From assembly GCA_963771845.1 (NCBI GenBank), contig CAVYVC010000039.1, positions 54,834 to 118,833 on the forward strand: 64,000 bases of DNA, read 5' to 3'. The DNA comes from VAZQ01 sp963771845 (lineage in GTDB: Bacteria; Pseudomonadota; Alphaproteobacteria; Rhizobiales; Xanthobacteraceae). Positions within the stretch are counted from its first letter, which is position 1; each line of letters opens with the position of its first letter. The position numbers were made by a program, and so were the translations under genes. The notes under the pieces were generated by a model, which did no database searches, had not been told where the DNA came from, and saw only the letters and a program-made list of their open reading frames with translations. Below, piece after piece: positions 62,523 through 64,000 of the stretch.

Positions 62523-63645
62523 TTATGACTCTTTGGGCGTGTCGGGATAGGCGCGGCCCATTTTGGCGCGGGCTTTGTCGGTTGTGAACATCCATTTGAT
62601 GCGGGCGGCAGCGGCGTTTCGCTGTCGTTCCCAGGCGGCGATTTCGCTGACGAGGCGTTTCGGGTCGTCGATTCGGCGGTCGAGGCACTGGCCGCGCAGC
62701 ACGCCGATCTCGATCTCGACCATGTTGAGCCAGCTGGCGTGCTTGGGGGTGTAGTGGAACTCCAGGCGGCGCAGAATGCGCCGGGCTTCGGCGGGCGGGA
62801 AGGCCTCGTAGAGGGCGCCGGGCGAGTGGGTCGACAGGTTGTCCTGCACGACCCGGATGCACTCGGCGTCGGGATAATGGACATCGGCGAGCTCGCGCAT
62901 GCATTGGGCGTAGTCTTCGGCCGCGCGCCGCTCGGTGACCTTGACCTTGCGCCACGGCCGGTGGACGTCGAGGACAGACGAAGAGATTGACGGTGCCGTT
63001 GCGGCGGTACTCGTAATCGTAGCGTTCGAGCTGGCCCGGCTCGGCCGGGATCGGCTGGCGCACCTCGCCGATGAGCTGGACCGGGCTCTCGTCGAAGCAG
63101 ACCACCGGCCGCTTGGGATCGGGCGCTTCGGCATAGAGGTCGAGCACATCCTCCATGCGGGCGACATATTCGCCATCGACCTTGGGAATGCACCACATGT
63201 CCTTGCGCCACGGCTTGAGGTCGTTTTCGGCCAGCCGCCGGCGCACCGTCTCGCGCGACAGGCTCTCGTGCTCGGTGAGCTTGACCATCGCGTCGGCCAG
63301 CAGCTCCAGCGTCCAGCGGGCGCGGCCCGCCGGCGGGTTCGCGCAGGCGGTCGCCACCAGCAGGGCTTCCTCCTTGCCCGTGAGCTTGCGCTCCGCGCCA
63401 GGGCGCGGCTCCTCGCTCAGCGCCCGTTCCAGATTGCCTTCCACGAAGCGCCGCTTGGTCCGGTACACGGTGGAGCCGCCCACCGCCACGGCGCGGGCAA
63501 TCTCCTCGTCGCTGCTGCCGGCATCGGCCGCCAGCAATATCTGGGCGCGCTTGAGCTTGCGGGCGGCTCGCTTGCCTTTGCTCAACAGCGCGGTGAGCTC
63601 ACCGCGTTCGGCTTGGCTCAGTTCGACACGATAACGTACATTCAT
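62523..63645 (-). pseudogene. IS630 transposase, frameshifted
   Basis: Two frames make up one transposase of about 370 residues. The N-terminal frame (63645 to about 62976) has a helix-turn-helix (DEEIARAVAVGGSTVYRTKRRF) and the first catalytic Asp in VVCFDESPVQLIGE. After NLFV it loses homology. The other frame continues with LDVHRPWRKVKVTERRAAEDYA, the second Asp in CIRVVQDNLSTHSPGALYE and the Glu region HASWLNMVEIEIGVLRGQC to 62523. Removing one C at about 62975 (plus strand) restores FVFLDVHRPW. No slippery heptamer is evident, so decay or a base-calling error is more likely than programmed shifting. Confidence 0.82.
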
Positions 63646-63682
63646 CTCGGCCTCCTTGTCGGAGGCCCAGACGAATCGACCG

Positions 63683-63956
63683 ATGAATCAAAAATCAGGC
63701 GCTGCGCGTCGCTCCAGCGGGCAAGGCTTCACCGAAAAGCAAGGCCAGTACCTGGCCTTCATCTACGCCTACTCGCGCATGTTCCGACGCGCCGCCGGCC
63801 GAAGCCGACATGCAGCGCCACTTCCGCGTCAGCCCACCCTCCGTTCATCAGATGGTCCTCACCCTCGAGCGAGCTGGCTTGATCCGACGCCAACCCGGCG
63901 TCGCCCGAAGCATCGAGCTGCTCGTTGCCCCGGAAAATCTGCCCATCCTAAAATGA
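63683..63956 (+). pseudogene. Divergent LexA-like winged-helix passenger of IS630, frameshifted
   Basis: The ATG at 63683 opens MNQKSGAARR... GFTEKQGQYLAFIYAYSRMFRR. After one extra G near 63791 the homology continues in another frame as PPAEADMQRHFRVSPPSVHQM followed by VLTLERAGLIRRQPGVARSIE and ends at 63956. The joined protein is a winged-helix DNA-binding domain like the N-terminal domain of LexA. It is divergent from the transposase, 37 bases away, so it may have controlled the element. Confidence 0.65.
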
Positions 63957-63995
63957 CCGAAAATCAACCAGTCAAAACCTCTGTGCCGAGGTACT

Positions 63996-64000
63996 AGTCT
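63996..64000. repeat. Target-site duplication (right copy) of the first insertion sequence
   Basis: AGTCT at the very end of the window, matching 60392-60396. It is separated from its own element by the IS630 insertion. Confidence 0.6.

Larger units (their letters stand above)
62506..63994 (-). mobile_element. IS630-family insertion sequence, nested at the end of the first element
   Basis: Terminal inverted repeats GTACCTCTGCACAG (62506-62519) and the complement of GTACCTCGGCACAG (ending 63994) match at 13 of 14 positions. TA dinucleotides flank both ends (62504-62505 and 63995-63996), the duplication expected of IS630/Tc1-type insertion. The target TA was made of the last base of the first element and the first base of its target duplication. 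The element carries a transposase and a divergent small gene, both frameshifted. Confidence 0.85.

Noticed and set aside
62960..62990. Programmed frameshifting in the IS630 transposase
   Set aside because: No A-rich or X-XXY-YYZ slippery heptamer is visible at the junction; a plain single-base insertion explains the data better.

Overview
The window is GC-rich chromosomal DNA of an alphaproteobacterium, most likely a Hyphomicrobiales member close to the Bradyrhizobiaceae/Xanthobacteraceae. The evidence is gene content and order: ccr, ecm and mcd of the ethylmalonyl-CoA pathway; hisZ overlapping a long hisG; the tldE-cysQ-DUF374-waaA-lpxK-DUF2093-xseA run; DUF6101 and HIG1 proteins; several Omp25-type barrels; and a palindromic repeat of a kind I associate with Bradyrhizobium relatives. 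No rRNA, tRNA, CRISPR array or prophage was seen.

Layout. 1-9 kb: a B12-linked ethylmalonyl-CoA block with cob(I)alamin adenosyltransferase, methylsuccinyl-CoA dehydrogenase, crotonyl-CoA carboxylase/reductase and ethylmalonyl-CoA mutase, plus an amidohydrolase, a YihY membrane protein and small stress proteins. 9.3-13.9 kb: an Omp25-like barrel, then a coxMSL-type molybdenum hydroxylase operon whose large subunit is frameshifted. 13.9-16.1 kb: small genes, including a cold-shock protein and zinc ribbons. 16.9-23.9 kb: a cobalamin-riboswitch-controlled uptake locus with a TonB-dependent receptor fused to two Omp25-like barrels, ExbB, a small membrane protein and a BtuF-like protein. 24-34 kb: a minus-strand metal/oxidative-stress group with two DUF2946 proteins, a PCu(A)C copper chaperone, a Tat-exported superoxide dismutase and a 2212-residue TonB receptor carrying five tandem Omp25-like domains. 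34.7-39.8 kb: a TRAP transporter operon with an amidase. 40.1-44.8 kb: a BacA/Rv1819c-like ABC transporter, a ferredoxin-reductase-like flavoprotein, an unknown gene and a DUF3108 protein. 44.8-50.5 kb: hisG-hisZ, rsmE, ubiA and an SDR. 50.5-60.4 kb: housekeeping genes ending with purD. 60.4-64 kb: two nested insertion sequences placed at the purD stop codon.

How the parts work together. Ecm needs adenosylcobalamin, the adenosyltransferase makes it, and the riboswitch locus probably imports the precursor. No btuC, btuD, exbD or tonB lies in the window, so the inner-membrane step is open; the small membrane protein at 22508 or the Rv1819c-like ABC protein at 40150 are candidates.

The most unusual feature is the pair of receptor fusions. 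Both have a signal peptide, a proline-rich leader, a TonB plug and barrel, and then two or five extra small barrels on the same chain. A decayed fragment of a further repeat lies just downstream of the larger gene. Three genes (the large hydroxylase subunit, the IS630 transposase and its divergent passenger) each carry a single-base insertion, so decay and assembly error should be separated before they are called pseudogenes.
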